This document shows, piece by piece, positions 56,265 through 63,947 of a stretch of DNA of 64,000 bases; position 1 is the stretch's first letter; each line of letters starts with the position of its first letter. Under the pieces are notes generated by a model. It saw only the letters and a program-made list of their open reading frames with translations, did not search any database and had not been told where the DNA came from. Origin of the DNA: Eutrophocola sp964503965 (GTDB lineage Bacteria > Pseudomonadota > Gammaproteobacteria > Pseudomonadales > Pseudohongiellaceae); contig CAZDCK010000015.1 of the NCBI GenBank assembly GCA_964503965.1, positions 6,176-70,175 on the forward strand, written 5' to 3'. A program made the position numbers and the translations under genes.

Positions 56265-56810
56265 TTATCCCCAGGTACTGACATAATCCTCAATGTTGTT
56301 CACCGGAACGGGCCTGTCAGCAAGGGTAGGTGTTCCAACATAAAGAAAGCCGACAATTTCATCCTTGGGTGCAAATCCAAGAGCAGTTTTAACCCCATCA
56401 TTAAAAGCGCCCTTACCGGTTCGCCAGATTGAAGAGTAACCCAGTGCATGAATGGCAACAGACATGTTCTGGACGGCAGCCGCCACGGCACATACCTGCT
56501 CTATACGCGGGATCTTCGGATGGTCCTGGATTTCTGCGATTGCTGCAATGATCATCGGTGCTCTCATGGGAGCATTGAGCAGTTTGTTCTTTTGCTCTTC
56601 ACTTTCCGGTGCAAGATTTTCCGCAAGCACCTGACCAAAGGCCTCCCGCCCTTCTCCCGTAATAGTCAGGAAACGCCATGGGCGCAACATACCGTGATCC
56701 GGGGCCCTGACTCCGGCTTTGTAAATATCTGCCAACTCTTCCGGGGTAGGCGCTGGTTCTACCAGTCTCGGGGAAGCGGTGCGATTTTGTAGAGCTTCAA
56801 GTGCGTCCAA
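56265..56810 (-). CDS. YdjA-like nitroreductase
   Basis: A 181-residue FMN-dependent nitroreductase. It begins MDALEALQNRTASPRLVEPA and has RAPDHGMLRPWRFL (about 35-48), the FMN-binding start of the YdjA group, and later GYSSIWRTGKGAFN. The start is TTG 56810, with AGGA six bases upstream, matching the family N-terminus. The natural substrate is unknown. It lies 39 bases after queF. Confidence 0.9.
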   Translation of the reverse strand: MDALEALQNRTASPRLVEPAPTPEELADIYKAGVRAPDHGMLRPWRFLTITGEGREAFGQVLAENLAPESEEQKNKLLNAPMRAPMIIAAIAEIQDHPKIPRIEQVCAVAAAVQNMSVAIHALGYSSIWRTGKGAFNDGVKTALGFAPKDEIVGFLYVGTPTLADRPVPVNNIEDYVSTWG

Positions 56811-56849
56811 AATAGATCCTTTCTGTGTTAGTGGTTATACGAGGTAAAT

Positions 56850-57674
56850 TCATTGCCTGCTGTAACGGGGGTAGGCTTCAAAATTAAGGCCTGTTTGCGT
56901 TGTTCTTACCGGATTGATATCCAGGCCTCCGCGGCGCAGGAAATTGGCTTCTACTGTCAATGCAGCCGGATTGTAAACATCCTGAAGGTCGCAAAATATC
57001 CGCTCAACACAATTTTCATGATAATCGTTGTGCTTCCTGTAAGAAACCAGGTATTTCAGCAGACAATCATGGGGGATTTTCCGCCCCCTGTAGCACACCG
57101 TGATGGTGGCCCAGTCTGGCTGGTTGGTTATTGGGCAATTTGAACGAAAGAGATGGGTGTACAGCACTTCATCCGTAATCTCTTCAAAAATCTCCGCTTC
57201 CTGTTCAAGAAGTGACCTGTCCACTTCATAGCAATCCACATCAATATCGATTTGATCCAGACAGATTCCGCCGGGTATATCAGGCATTGCACTATCATCA
57301 GGAGAAAAAACCAAAACGCCTACATCAGCCCCGGAAGCCTTGCCCAGATCCTTTTGAAGTGTTTCTGCAAAATCCTCGGGATTGTCAAACTTCTCCTGGT
57401 TTAGGGAATTCAGGTACAGTTTCATGGATTTTGACTCAACCAGAAACCCGGAGTCTGCGGAAAACACAAAACGTCCGATAAACACCATTGGCTTCCCCGC
57501 TGGATCAAGGCAGGACAACTCATAGGCATTCCAGACATCAGCTCCAGTAAAGGGAAGATTGTCACTGGCCAGCCCTAGCGCCTGTCTGTTTTTCTGCCGC
57601 GGCATACTTACGAGCAGATCAGGCTGATATTTGTCCGGATATTCTGTCGCTTTTCCCAGTGGATTCTCAGGCAT
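56850..57674 (-). CDS. queF: NADPH-dependent 7-cyano-7-deazaguanine reductase
   Basis: A 274-residue long-type (YqcD) QueF that reduces preQ0 to preQ1 in queuosine synthesis. The QueF motif ESKSMKLYLNSLNQEKF lies near residue 80. The catalytic Cys is in LFRSNCPITNQPDWATI (about 180). HENCVERIFCDL holds the conserved Glu/His pair region. It is co-oriented with the nitroreductase and the ABC transporter genes, but a shared function is not evident. Confidence 0.96.
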   Translation of the reverse strand: MPENPLGKATEYPDKYQPDLLVSMPRQKNRQALGLASDNLPFTGADVWNAYELSCLDPAGKPMVFIGRFVFSADSGFLVESKSMKLYLNSLNQEKFDNPEDFAETLQKDLGKASGADVGVLVFSPDDSAMPDIPGGICLDQIDIDVDCYEVDRSLLEQEAEIFEEITDEVLYTHLFRSNCPITNQPDWATITVCYRGRKIPHDCLLKYLVSYRKHNDYHENCVERIFCDLQDVYNPAALTVEANFLRRGGLDINPVRTTQTGLNFEAYPRYSRQ

Positions 57675-57686
57675 ATATGTTCCGTA

Positions 57687-58460
57687 TCAGTGGCGCAGCC
57701 CTTTACCACGGCGAAGAAGAAAAAGTGAAAACAGGAACAGTACTACTGTAAAGATGACCAGCATCATGAATGCATACAGCACATTGACATCTGATACCCC
57801 AAGAATCCCATACCGAAATGCATTCACCATGTAGAAAATCGGATTCAGTTGTGAGACCACGCGCCAGAAATCAGGCAATAATTCCACCGAATAAAACACA
57901 CCACCAAGGTATATAAGGGGAGTCAGGACAAAGGTCGGAATAATCGTTATATCGTCAAATTTATTCGCATATATTGCATTGATGAAACCGCCAAGCGAAA
58001 AAACGATGGAGGACATCATCACCACCATCATGGTGATAAAAAGATTATGCATATGCAGACCACTGAAAAACAGGGAGACAAATGTGGCAATAACACCAAT
58101 AGCCAGTCCACGGGAAACACCCCCGATGATAAAACCGGAGAGAATGACGTAATTAGGCACGGGCGATACCAGTAATTCCTCAATACTGCGCTGGTATTTC
58201 TGGCTGAAGAATGAGGACACCACATTGGCATAGGAATTGTTAATTACAGCCATCATAATCAGGCCCGGAACAATAAATTCCATGTAGGAGTAGCCACCCA
58301 TGTCTCCTATACGACGACCAATCAGATTGCCGAAGATCACAAAATACAGTGAAATAGTGATAACCGGGGGAACAAGGGTCTGCACCCAGATACGCAGGAA
58401 ACGGCGTACCTCTTTCCATACGATGGTTTTGAATGCTGTAAATTTATAATCAAGTATCAT
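57687..58460 (-). CDS. yadH: ABC-2 type transporter permease (YadH-like)
   Basis: A 257-residue permease with six membrane segments and an ABC-2 domain. FIVPGLIMMAVINNSYANVV and YQRSIEELLVSPVPNYVI are typical of the YadH branch, and GGVFYSVELLPDFWRVVSQLNP (parts) is the C-terminal signature. It pairs with the ATPase gene 17 bases upstream. The exported substrate is unknown in this family. Confidence 0.9.
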   Translation of the reverse strand: MILDYKFTAFKTIVWKEVRRFLRIWVQTLVPPVITISLYFVIFGNLIGRRIGDMGGYSYMEFIVPGLIMMAVINNSYANVVSSFFSQKYQRSIEELLVSPVPNYVILSGFIIGGVSRGLAIGVIATFVSLFFSGLHMHNLFITMMVVMMSSIVFSLGGFINAIYANKFDDITIIPTFVLTPLIYLGGVFYSVELLPDFWRVVSQLNPIFYMVNAFRYGILGVSDVNVLYAFMMLVIFTVVLFLFSLFLLRRGKGLRH

Positions 58461-58477
58461 TCCGGATATCCCCTTAC

Positions 58478-59395
58478 CTAGTCATCCCGGTCCAGCAGAG
58501 AAATAAACAACTGTTCGAGGCGATTCGATTTATTACGCATGCTTTTTACGAGAATATCCATGGACTGAAGCTGTTTAAACACATCATTGAGGTCCTGGCT
58601 GCTTTCCAGCGCCACTTCAAGGGTATTGGGATCAACCAGGGAGCACTCAAAACCGTTAAGTGAAGGAACTTCATGTAATTCGGCTCGAACATCGAGCAGG
58701 AAATGCTCCTTGTGAAGCTTTCTAAACAAGTCCTTCATACTGGTATTTTCAACGATCTGCCCACCATCAATCATGGCGATATTCCGGCAAAGGGATTCTG
58801 CCTCTTCCAGATAGTGGGTCGTCAGGACAATCGTTGTGCCGGAGCGGTTTATCTCCTGCAGAAAATCCCAAGTGGAACGTCTGAGCTCAATATCCACACC
58901 TGCAGTAGGTTCATCCAGCAGCAATAATCGCGGCTCATGGACAAGGGCTCTGGCAATAAGGAGGCGTCGTTTCATGCCACCGGATAGGTTCCTGGCCTGC
59001 TGATCCTGCTTTTCCCACAAACCAAGTTTTTTCAGGTATTTCTCAGCCCTTTCCTTGGCCAGCTTAACCGGTAGACCATAATACCCTCCCTGCGTAACCA
59101 CAATATCAAAGACTTTTTCAAAATGATTGAAATTGACCTCTTGCGGGACAACCCCGAGATTCACTTTGGTTTCGTAACTGTTGGTATCAACATTTTTGCC
59201 AAAGACCTGAACTGTACCACCAGTTTTGCGAACGAGGGTCGATAGGACGCCAATGGTGGTGGATTTACCAGCCCCATTGGCGCCCAGGAGAGCAAAAAAG
59301 TCCCCTTCAGCGACATCCAGGCTGATACCTTTGAGTGCCTGGAAACCGTTATCGTAGGTCTTGGTCAGGTCCTTGATGGAAATTGCGGGAGTCAT
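58478..59395 (-). CDS. yadG: ABC transporter ATP-binding protein (YadG-like)
   Basis: A 305-residue ATPase. Walker A is LLGANGAGKSTTIGVLS (about 34-50), the signature is NLSGGMKRRLLIARAL (about 137-152), and Walker B LLLLDEPTAGVDIELR with the His switch TTHYLEEAE follows. The C-terminal extension (about 225-305) is typical of drug/polysaccharide exporter ATPases. It lies about 40 bases downstream of an intrinsic terminator that ends a structured leader (59434-59590), so expression may be set by attenuation. Confidence 0.93.
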   Translation of the reverse strand: MTPAISIKDLTKTYDNGFQALKGISLDVAEGDFFALLGANGAGKSTTIGVLSTLVRKTGGTVQVFGKNVDTNSYETKVNLGVVPQEVNFNHFEKVFDIVVTQGGYYGLPVKLAKERAEKYLKKLGLWEKQDQQARNLSGGMKRRLLIARALVHEPRLLLLDEPTAGVDIELRRSTWDFLQEINRSGTTIVLTTHYLEEAESLCRNIAMIDGGQIVENTSMKDLFRKLHKEHFLLDVRAELHEVPSLNGFECSLVDPNTLEVALESSQDLNDVFKQLQSMDILVKSMRNKSNRLEQLFISLLDRDD

Positions 59396-59433
59396 TCAGA
59401 ATACGGCTATCAAAAAGGGGAGATTATAACAAA

Positions 59434-59459
59434 AAAGAGACAGCAAGCGCTGTCTCTTT
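59434..59459 (-). terminator. Intrinsic terminator upstream of the ABC exporter genes
   Basis: A perfect stem aaagagacagc/gctgtctcttt with a 4-base loop. On the minus strand it is followed by a T-run (TTTTTT), so it acts on transcripts moving toward yadG, about 40 bases before its ATG. No gene lies upstream on that strand. Confidence 0.85.
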
Positions 59460-59590
59460 CATGAAATGTATTCCTGCCAGGCACAATCAGACTCTGGCAG
59501 TAATACGTGCTTTCGAAAGCTGACACGTCCCTGTGTCAGCATTCAGAATAGACACATATCACGAATGCTGCCAGTTCTAGTTCTCTCTTC
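59434..59590 (-). ncRNA. Candidate structured leader RNA or sRNA with alternative pairings
   Basis: Read on the minus strand this stretch is built of hairpins. AGCATTC/GAATGCT pairs 59538-59544 with 59563-59569. GCTGACAC/GTGTCAGC forms a stem at 59519-59540, next to the 12-base palindrome GCTTTCGAAAGC (59509-59520). CTGGCAG at 59494-59500 can pair with CTGCCAG at either 59474-59480 or 59568-59574. It ends in the terminator at 59434-59459. Competing stems before a terminator are typical of attenuators and riboswitches. It matches no RNA family I recognise. The 5' end is not known. Confidence 0.5.
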
Positions 59591-59650
59591 CTTCTCGACC
59601 ACAAAAACACGCCCTGATAGAATCCATCTCCCGATGAAGAGTAACCTGAT

Positions 59651-60277
59651 ATGAGCACCCTGATCCTGCTAATGGCAATAACCGCATTCTTGGCCGGGCT
59701 CATCTATTTCCTTCACAGACTCCAGATAAGAAAGTCTGGTGAACTTGCAGACCAGACTGCTCCTCTTCCCCCTCTTGACGCTGCATCCAGCCTGAATTCT
59801 GCAAGCGAACCGGTCAATGTCACTGACAGTCCGGCCACCTCCTGCCTTACTGCCATGCCGTGGCAGGAAGAAGTCAAGCAGTTAAGAGACAATGGGCAGT
59901 TCCAGGCGGCGCTTTCTCTTTGTAAACGGCAATATCCACGAATGCTGGCCTTCCGGCAGACCATGATTACCCTGCGAAGCAGTCTAAACGAAGGACAACA
60001 GGAAGAAGAGACTCTTCAAGCCATATACAGGGCAGCCATACAGGCAGAACTTGCCAGGCATCAAAAGACCTCGCAGGAAACGGGAAACATCCAGGCATCC
60101 CTGGATTTACCTGATGATACCAGCCATTACTGGCCAAACCTTGGTTACGAAAAATTGCCACTGCTGACGAAGACCGACCGTCGGCGCATGGTTGCCCGAT
60201 GGGGTGAACCAAAGAATCACAACTTACCGGAACAGATACTGACATCGACTCACAGACAGGACATATTTCATGGTTAA
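59651..60277 (+). CDS. Hypothetical membrane-anchored protein
   Basis: A 208-residue protein with one N-terminal membrane segment (residues 3-22). A Ser/Pro/Ala-rich linker (about 30-65) is followed by a helical region (PWQEEVKQLRDNGQFQAALSLCKRQYP, in parts), which looks like a TPR-like helical pair. The closing part has YEKLPLLTKTDRRRMVARWGE. I do not recognise the family. It overlaps the start of the dUTPase gene by eight bases, so the two are translationally coupled. RBS GAAGAG lies upstream of ATG 59651. Confidence 0.72.
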   Translation: MSTLILLMAITAFLAGLIYFLHRLQIRKSGELADQTAPLPPLDAASSLNSASEPVNVTDSPATSCLTAMPWQEEVKQLRDNGQFQAALSLCKRQYPRMLAFRQTMITLRSSLNEGQQEEETLQAIYRAAIQAELARHQKTSQETGNIQASLDLPDDTSHYWPNLGYEKLPLLTKTDRRRMVARWGEPKNHNLPEQILTSTHRQDIFHG

Positions 60278-60926
60278 AGAAAACCAGGCGAAAATCATGC
60301 TTTCACTGCAGGCCAGGATGAATGAAAAAGTGAATCCGCAATGGGTTGAGGCAGCCTACCCGTACCTGAGAGCTGTCGTGGTCGAAGGGTCCGAAGCCAT
60401 GGAGCATCATGGCTGGAAATGGTGGAAAAAGCAGGAATGCGACATGGAGCAGCTTCAGATGGAACTTGTCGATATCTGGCATTTCATGTTGTCCCATATC
60501 CTGCTTGAAAATAAGGGAAATGAGGAAGCAAGTTTTATTCAACTGGCCTCCCTGTACACTGATGATGACAAAATCCAATTCGACAGCCGGACCTATCACA
60601 TAAAGACTATCGGGACTCTCGAAAAACTAGAGCTGACGATTGGACTCGCCTCGTCAGGCAGAATCAGTATTCCACTTTTTGCAGCCCTGCTCAAAGACTG
60701 TGACATGGACTGGAATGAACTCTTTTGTCAGTACGTAGGCAAGAATGTCCTGAACTTTTTCCGCCAGGACAATGGCTACAAGGATGGAACATATCAGAAA
60801 ATGTGGGACGGTAAGGAAGACAATGAGCACCTCGTGGAAGCCATGGCTTCCCTGGATGCCAGTCACGATGACTTTCAGCATAACCTCTACGAATGCCTGA
60901 AGGACAGATACCAGAAAATCAATTAG
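60270..60926 (+). CDS. Dimeric all-alpha dUTP diphosphatase
   Basis: A 218-residue protein of the all-alpha NTP pyrophosphohydrolase superfamily. The metal-binding EGSEAMEHHGWKWWK (Glu residues near 37-41) and MELVDIWHFMLSHILLE (ExxD, about 66) form the active site. FRQDNGYKDGTYQKMW matches the dimeric dUTPase signature. It would convert dUTP to dUMP and keep uracil out of DNA. This class is common in phages and some bacteria and is unrelated to the trimeric Dut. It overlaps the previous gene by eight bases. Confidence 0.85.
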   Translation: MVKENQAKIMLSLQARMNEKVNPQWVEAAYPYLRAVVVEGSEAMEHHGWKWWKKQECDMEQLQMELVDIWHFMLSHILLENKGNEEASFIQLASLYTDDDKIQFDSRTYHIKTIGTLEKLELTIGLASSGRISIPLFAALLKDCDMDWNELFCQYVGKNVLNFFRQDNGYKDGTYQKMWDGKEDNEHLVEAMASLDASHDDFQHNLYECLKDRYQKIN

Positions 60927-61060
60927 CCTTAGCCTGAATTACATCATGCCTGTATACGTGGGTGTCGAAACAAGGACTTCAGTAGGTAACATAATCACAG
61001 ACAATGCGGGACAGTAAGAAAACCCAGCGCAAACAGTATTCAGGACCAAATAACTATCTC

Positions 61061-61264
61061 TTACTGACTATTCGGGGACAACTCCCCGTGATGGATGGAG
61101 AAGTCCACCAGGTCTGATAATTCCTGGGATTCCCGACCAGATGCTGTCATGGAACTCTTCACCATGGAACTCTTCATGAGGTAAAGCTCCGCCATCATGT
61201 CATCCAGGTTGTATTCCTGGTCCAGATCAAGCGTTATTTTCAATGCGGATGAATCACTCATCAT
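61061..61264 (-). CDS. Small hypothetical protein (uncertain)
   Basis: A 67-residue frame starting MMSDSSALKITLDLDQEYNL, with GGGAAAA-type sequence before ATG 61264. An open extension to 61378 is possible. The protein is Ser/Met-rich with a possible amphipathic helix (LDDMMAELYLMKSSMVKSSM). No family is recognised. It lies alone between the dUTPase and the ketosynthase genes, so it could be a chance frame. Confidence 0.3.
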   Translation of the reverse strand: MMSDSSALKITLDLDQEYNLDDMMAELYLMKSSMVKSSMTASGRESQELSDLVDFSIHHGELSPNSQ

Positions 61265-61378
61265 CTTTTTTCCCAGCGCTGGCGCCTGTTGCCTGCAGGT
61301 TTTACTGATTTCCGATTCCTGCTGATACCTACCAATGAAACCTTTATCACGAAAAGTGACAATCCACGTCCGGTTCAT

Positions 61379-61725
61379 AAAGCGTAAATTACTGGAAACG
61401 TTTTCGGCTTTTCACGTCGGGACTTGCCCCCTTTACCCGGAAATCATCTACCAGTTTTTAACCAGACATTTCAGCTTCTTTTAGCTCGAAGAAGCCGGGT
61501 ATTTGATACCTCATGAAAGATATCTATCACACTCACTTTGGAAGTGTCTGAGCGTACTGATAACAACAGTCAAAATCATCGTCAAACGATTATTTTGCGA
61601 CGCGTGAATTTCTTTTTTGCAATGTTAAAAAAGGTTAATATAACGATAGTTTCAGAAATGAAATGTTATTTTTCCCTCTTCATTTCAATACTTTATCGGA
61701 TGCTCAATCAAAAGGAGAGGTTTTC
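61379..61725 (+). other. A+T-rich intergenic region upstream of the KAS III-like gene
   Basis: This 347-base stretch is clearly more A+T-rich than the rest of the window. No convincing gene is present. It contains inverted repeats at 61534-61546 (CACTT/AAGTG), 61574-61594 (AATCATCGT/ACGATTATT, 8 of 9) and 61650-61663 (TTTCA/TGAAA). A promoter is listed separately. AAAGGAGAGG at 61711-61720 is a strong RBS for the next gene. Confidence 0.55.
61617..61644 (+). promoter_or_regulatory. Candidate promoter of the KAS III/7TM-Fis operon
   Basis: TTGCAA (61617-61622) and TATAAC (61639-61644) are 16 bases apart. The inverted repeat TTTCAgaaaTGAAA (61650-61663) falls on the expected transcription start, a common place for a repressor or autoregulator site. 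Confidence 0.5.
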
Positions 61726-62724
61726 ATGGTTATCAATGGGCAAGCAAAAATTTCCGGAGTCGGTGTAGCAATTCCCCCCCAGATAGTTACATCCCAGAGC
61801 CTGATGGCAGAAATTCAGGCGGATACTCGCTTCGGAATTCCGCTTAACTGGGTCGATAAAAAAATAGGCATTGAAAAAAGACGATTTGCGGAACCCGGCA
61901 CAGAACCGTCAGACCTGGCGACAGAGGCCGCTTTCAATGCACTTGACCAGGCCAATATCAAACCTGAACACATAGCCATGATCATTTATTGCGGAATTGA
62001 GAAAGACTTCATGGAACCCGGTACAGCACATATTGTCCAGCATAAACTCGGGTCAAACGGTGTCTGCATGGATGTCAGTAATGCCTGCCAGGGAATTATT
62101 TCCGGTATTTCTGTCGCCAATTCATTTATTGCTTCTGGTGCCGTTGATAGTGCCTTGGTGTGCTCCGGTGAACTCGCCAGTAAATCGGTACGCAAATTCC
62201 TTCAAAAAATCAAAACTGCGGATAATGATTATCTTCGTGATCGCCTGGGTGTCATGACAGTTGGTGACGCTGGCAGTGCTATCATATTGACCCGTAAAGA
62301 CAGCAACTCAGGCATACAAAACCTGCTTTTCGATTCCCGCGGTGAGTATGCTCAATACTGCTATTACAAATATACCGAAGATGGTGATGTTGAAGGACAG
62401 ATGCTGATGAAGGGTATTACTGACAAAATCGATGAAATCCACCTTGGAATGATATCAAACTGCTACCATTATCTGGGATGGACGCCAGACATGGTAGATT
62501 ATCTTGTTTGCCATCAGGTAGGAAAAAAATCAGTCGGCTCACTATGCGAAATAGCAGAAATACCTGAAAATAAAGTACCTGTTACCTATAAAAAATACGG
62601 AAATACAGCAACTTGCACCATCCCGCTCGGATTAAATATTGCAAAGCCCTCAAGGGGTGATAGAATTTTACTAATGGGTGGCGGCAGTGGACTCTCCAGT
62701 TTTCAAGGCGGCATTCTCTGGTAA
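61726..62724 (+). CDS. KAS III-like ketosynthase (thiolase fold)
   Basis: A 332-residue 3-oxoacyl-ACP synthase III-like enzyme. The Cys-His-Asn triad is in place: Cys121 in VSNACQGII, His263 in VCHQVGKKS, Asn293 in YGNTATCTIP. DAGSAIILT and MGGGSGLSSFQGG also fit the fold. The sequence looks divergent from housekeeping FabH, and no other fatty-acid gene is near. Related stand-alone enzymes make signals or specialised lipids (PqsD, DarB, PpyS types). The start is ATG 61726 behind AAAGGAGAGG. It is 34 bases before the 7TM-Fis gene and is probably co-transcribed with it. Confidence 0.85.
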   Translation: MVINGQAKISGVGVAIPPQIVTSQSLMAEIQADTRFGIPLNWVDKKIGIEKRRFAEPGTEPSDLATEAAFNALDQANIKPEHIAMIIYCGIEKDFMEPGTAHIVQHKLGSNGVCMDVSNACQGIISGISVANSFIASGAVDSALVCSGELASKSVRKFLQKIKTADNDYLRDRLGVMTVGDAGSAIILTRKDSNSGIQNLLFDSRGEYAQYCYYKYTEDGDVEGQMLMKGITDKIDEIHLGMISNCYHYLGWTPDMVDYLVCHQVGKKSVGSLCEIAEIPENKVPVTYKKYGNTATCTIPLGLNIAKPSRGDRILLMGGGSGLSSFQGGILW

Positions 62725-62758
62725 GTAAGGTAAGTAGTAAAATTAAAAGGAATTTACA

Positions 62759-63745
62759 ATGACAGAAAATACCTGGCTTGCTCTCCCTTCCCTGACTTCC
62801 CTGCTTATTCTGTTATGGCTTTTTCTTAAAAAGGATAAGCGTCTTGCAATTAAAACCAACTGGCCAATTCAAATGCTTTTTTCAGCGCTCTTTGGTATCA
62901 GCCTGATTGAGTTTGCAACCTATACACAACTGATATCTGCAAGCATTCTTAGCATGAAGCTGTTTTACGCAAGCTGTTTTATCGGACTCACAGGCTTGTT
63001 GAGCCAGGCTGTGAAAAATTCTGGTAGCAAGCTTTCCGGAAGTTCACTGCTACCCGGGGTTTTGCTTTCGCTCTGTATCTTAACCACAGCTACCATGGTG
63101 TTTACCGACGCTTACGTCACAGGCATCGAAAAAATTTCCTATTCCTATACCAGGGTTCCGGGTGAATACTATGTGCTGATTCAGCTTTACCTGTTCTCTC
63201 TCTGTTTTGCCACACTGGCATTTCTTGTTTCCGGAACAGTGAACACCAGTGACCGTCTCAGTTCAGCAAAATCCAGGGTTCTGCTGATATCCATATCCCC
63301 CATCCTCCTCTTTGGTATGGGCCTGATCCTATTGATGCAGGCAGGTATCAAAATCAATGCATCGATGGCATTTCCACTATTTATCAGCTATTTCCTTGTG
63401 ATGCTGACACATATCGAAAAAGAAGAATCGCTACTGTCCATGCTGATGAAAATTCCCTTTTCGAAAGAAAGACAATCTCTCAAGCAGATTTCCGCAGAGG
63501 TTAAACAGTTCATCATCAACGCGGAATTGGCTAGAACCGAAGAATCCGGCACAACAAAAACAAAAGAGGCGTTACGAAATGAAGCCCAGCTTTCCTTGAA
63601 AAGCCTCACGGGAACCATAGAAAACCTGATTGTCGAGCATGCTGTCCATATCAGTCAGGGCAGCCAGGCTCAGGCGGCCTCATTGCTCGGCATTTCATCC
63701 AGTAGTATCTGCCGCAAAAAACGGCGCAAAGCCCAGGCTTCCTGA
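62759..63745 (+). CDS. Seven-TM membrane protein with C-terminal Fis-type HTH
   Basis: A 328-residue protein. Seven hydrophobic segments (about 6-24, 36-55, 62-82, 98-118, 136-160, 172-194, 200-218) resemble the 7TM sensor found at the N-terminus of some histidine kinases (for example TGIEKISYSYTRVPGEYYV between segments). No kinase domain follows. Instead a charged linker (about 220-275) leads to a Fis-type helix-turn-helix (QAQAASLLGISSSSICRKKR, about 303-322). This suggests a membrane-anchored one-component transcription factor. It is the partner of the ketosynthase gene and ends at the terminator 63757-63792. Confidence 0.78.
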   Translation: MTENTWLALPSLTSLLILLWLFLKKDKRLAIKTNWPIQMLFSALFGISLIEFATYTQLISASILSMKLFYASCFIGLTGLLSQAVKNSGSKLSGSSLLPGVLLSLCILTTATMVFTDAYVTGIEKISYSYTRVPGEYYVLIQLYLFSLCFATLAFLVSGTVNTSDRLSSAKSRVLLISISPILLFGMGLILLMQAGIKINASMAFPLFISYFLVMLTHIEKEESLLSMLMKIPFSKERQSLKQISAEVKQFIINAELARTEESGTTKTKEALRNEAQLSLKSLTGTIENLIVEHAVHISQGSQAQAASLLGISSSSICRKKRRKAQAS

Positions 63746-63756
63746 ATAACTCCAGG

Positions 63757-63792
63757 CAATAAAAAACCCCGCTAATGCGGGGTTTTTTATTG
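63757..63792. terminator. Bidirectional Rho-independent terminator
   Basis: A perfect 16-base stem caataaaaaaccccgc/gcggggttttttattg with loop taat. It ends the KAS III/7TM-Fis operon on the plus strand and the tRNA transcript on the minus strand. Confidence 0.93.
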
Positions 63793-63811
63793 TGGTTGTG
63801 AACCACTTGGA

Positions 63812-63888
63812 TGGGGTGGCCGATGGGGCTCGAACCCACGACAACCTGAGTCACAGTCAGGGGCTCTACCAACTGAGCTACGGCCACC
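63812..63888 (-). tRNA. tRNA-His(GTG)
   Basis: A 77-base tRNA on the minus strand including the extra 5' G-1 typical of tRNA-His and an encoded CCA. Anticodon GTG lies in CTGTGAC, the T loop is GGTTCGAGC, and the acceptor is GTGGCCG/CGGCCAC. Confidence 0.97.
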
Positions 63889-63904
63889 ATAAACGGTTGT
63901 GAGA

Positions 63905-63925
63905 CACCGAACCAACGGTTCGGTG
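63905..63925. repeat. Inverted repeat between two tRNA genes
   Basis: A perfect 9-base stem caccgaacc/ggttcggtg with a 3-base loop lies in the 59-base spacer between tRNA-Arg and tRNA-His. It has no T-run, so it is more likely a tRNA processing signal than a terminator. Confidence 0.6.
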
Positions 63926-63947
63926 CGGCCAGACAGGGTTGGTAATC

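Noticed and set aside
57681..59395. A preQ1-linked role for the ABC exporter because queF is adjacent
   Set aside because: YadGH-like exporters have no known link to queuosine, and no preQ1-type aptamer could be recognised in the leader. The adjacency alone is not enough.
61265..61378. Upstream extension of the small frame at 61061-61264
   Set aside because: The extra 38 residues lack an RBS and look compositionally random. Even the shorter frame is doubtful.
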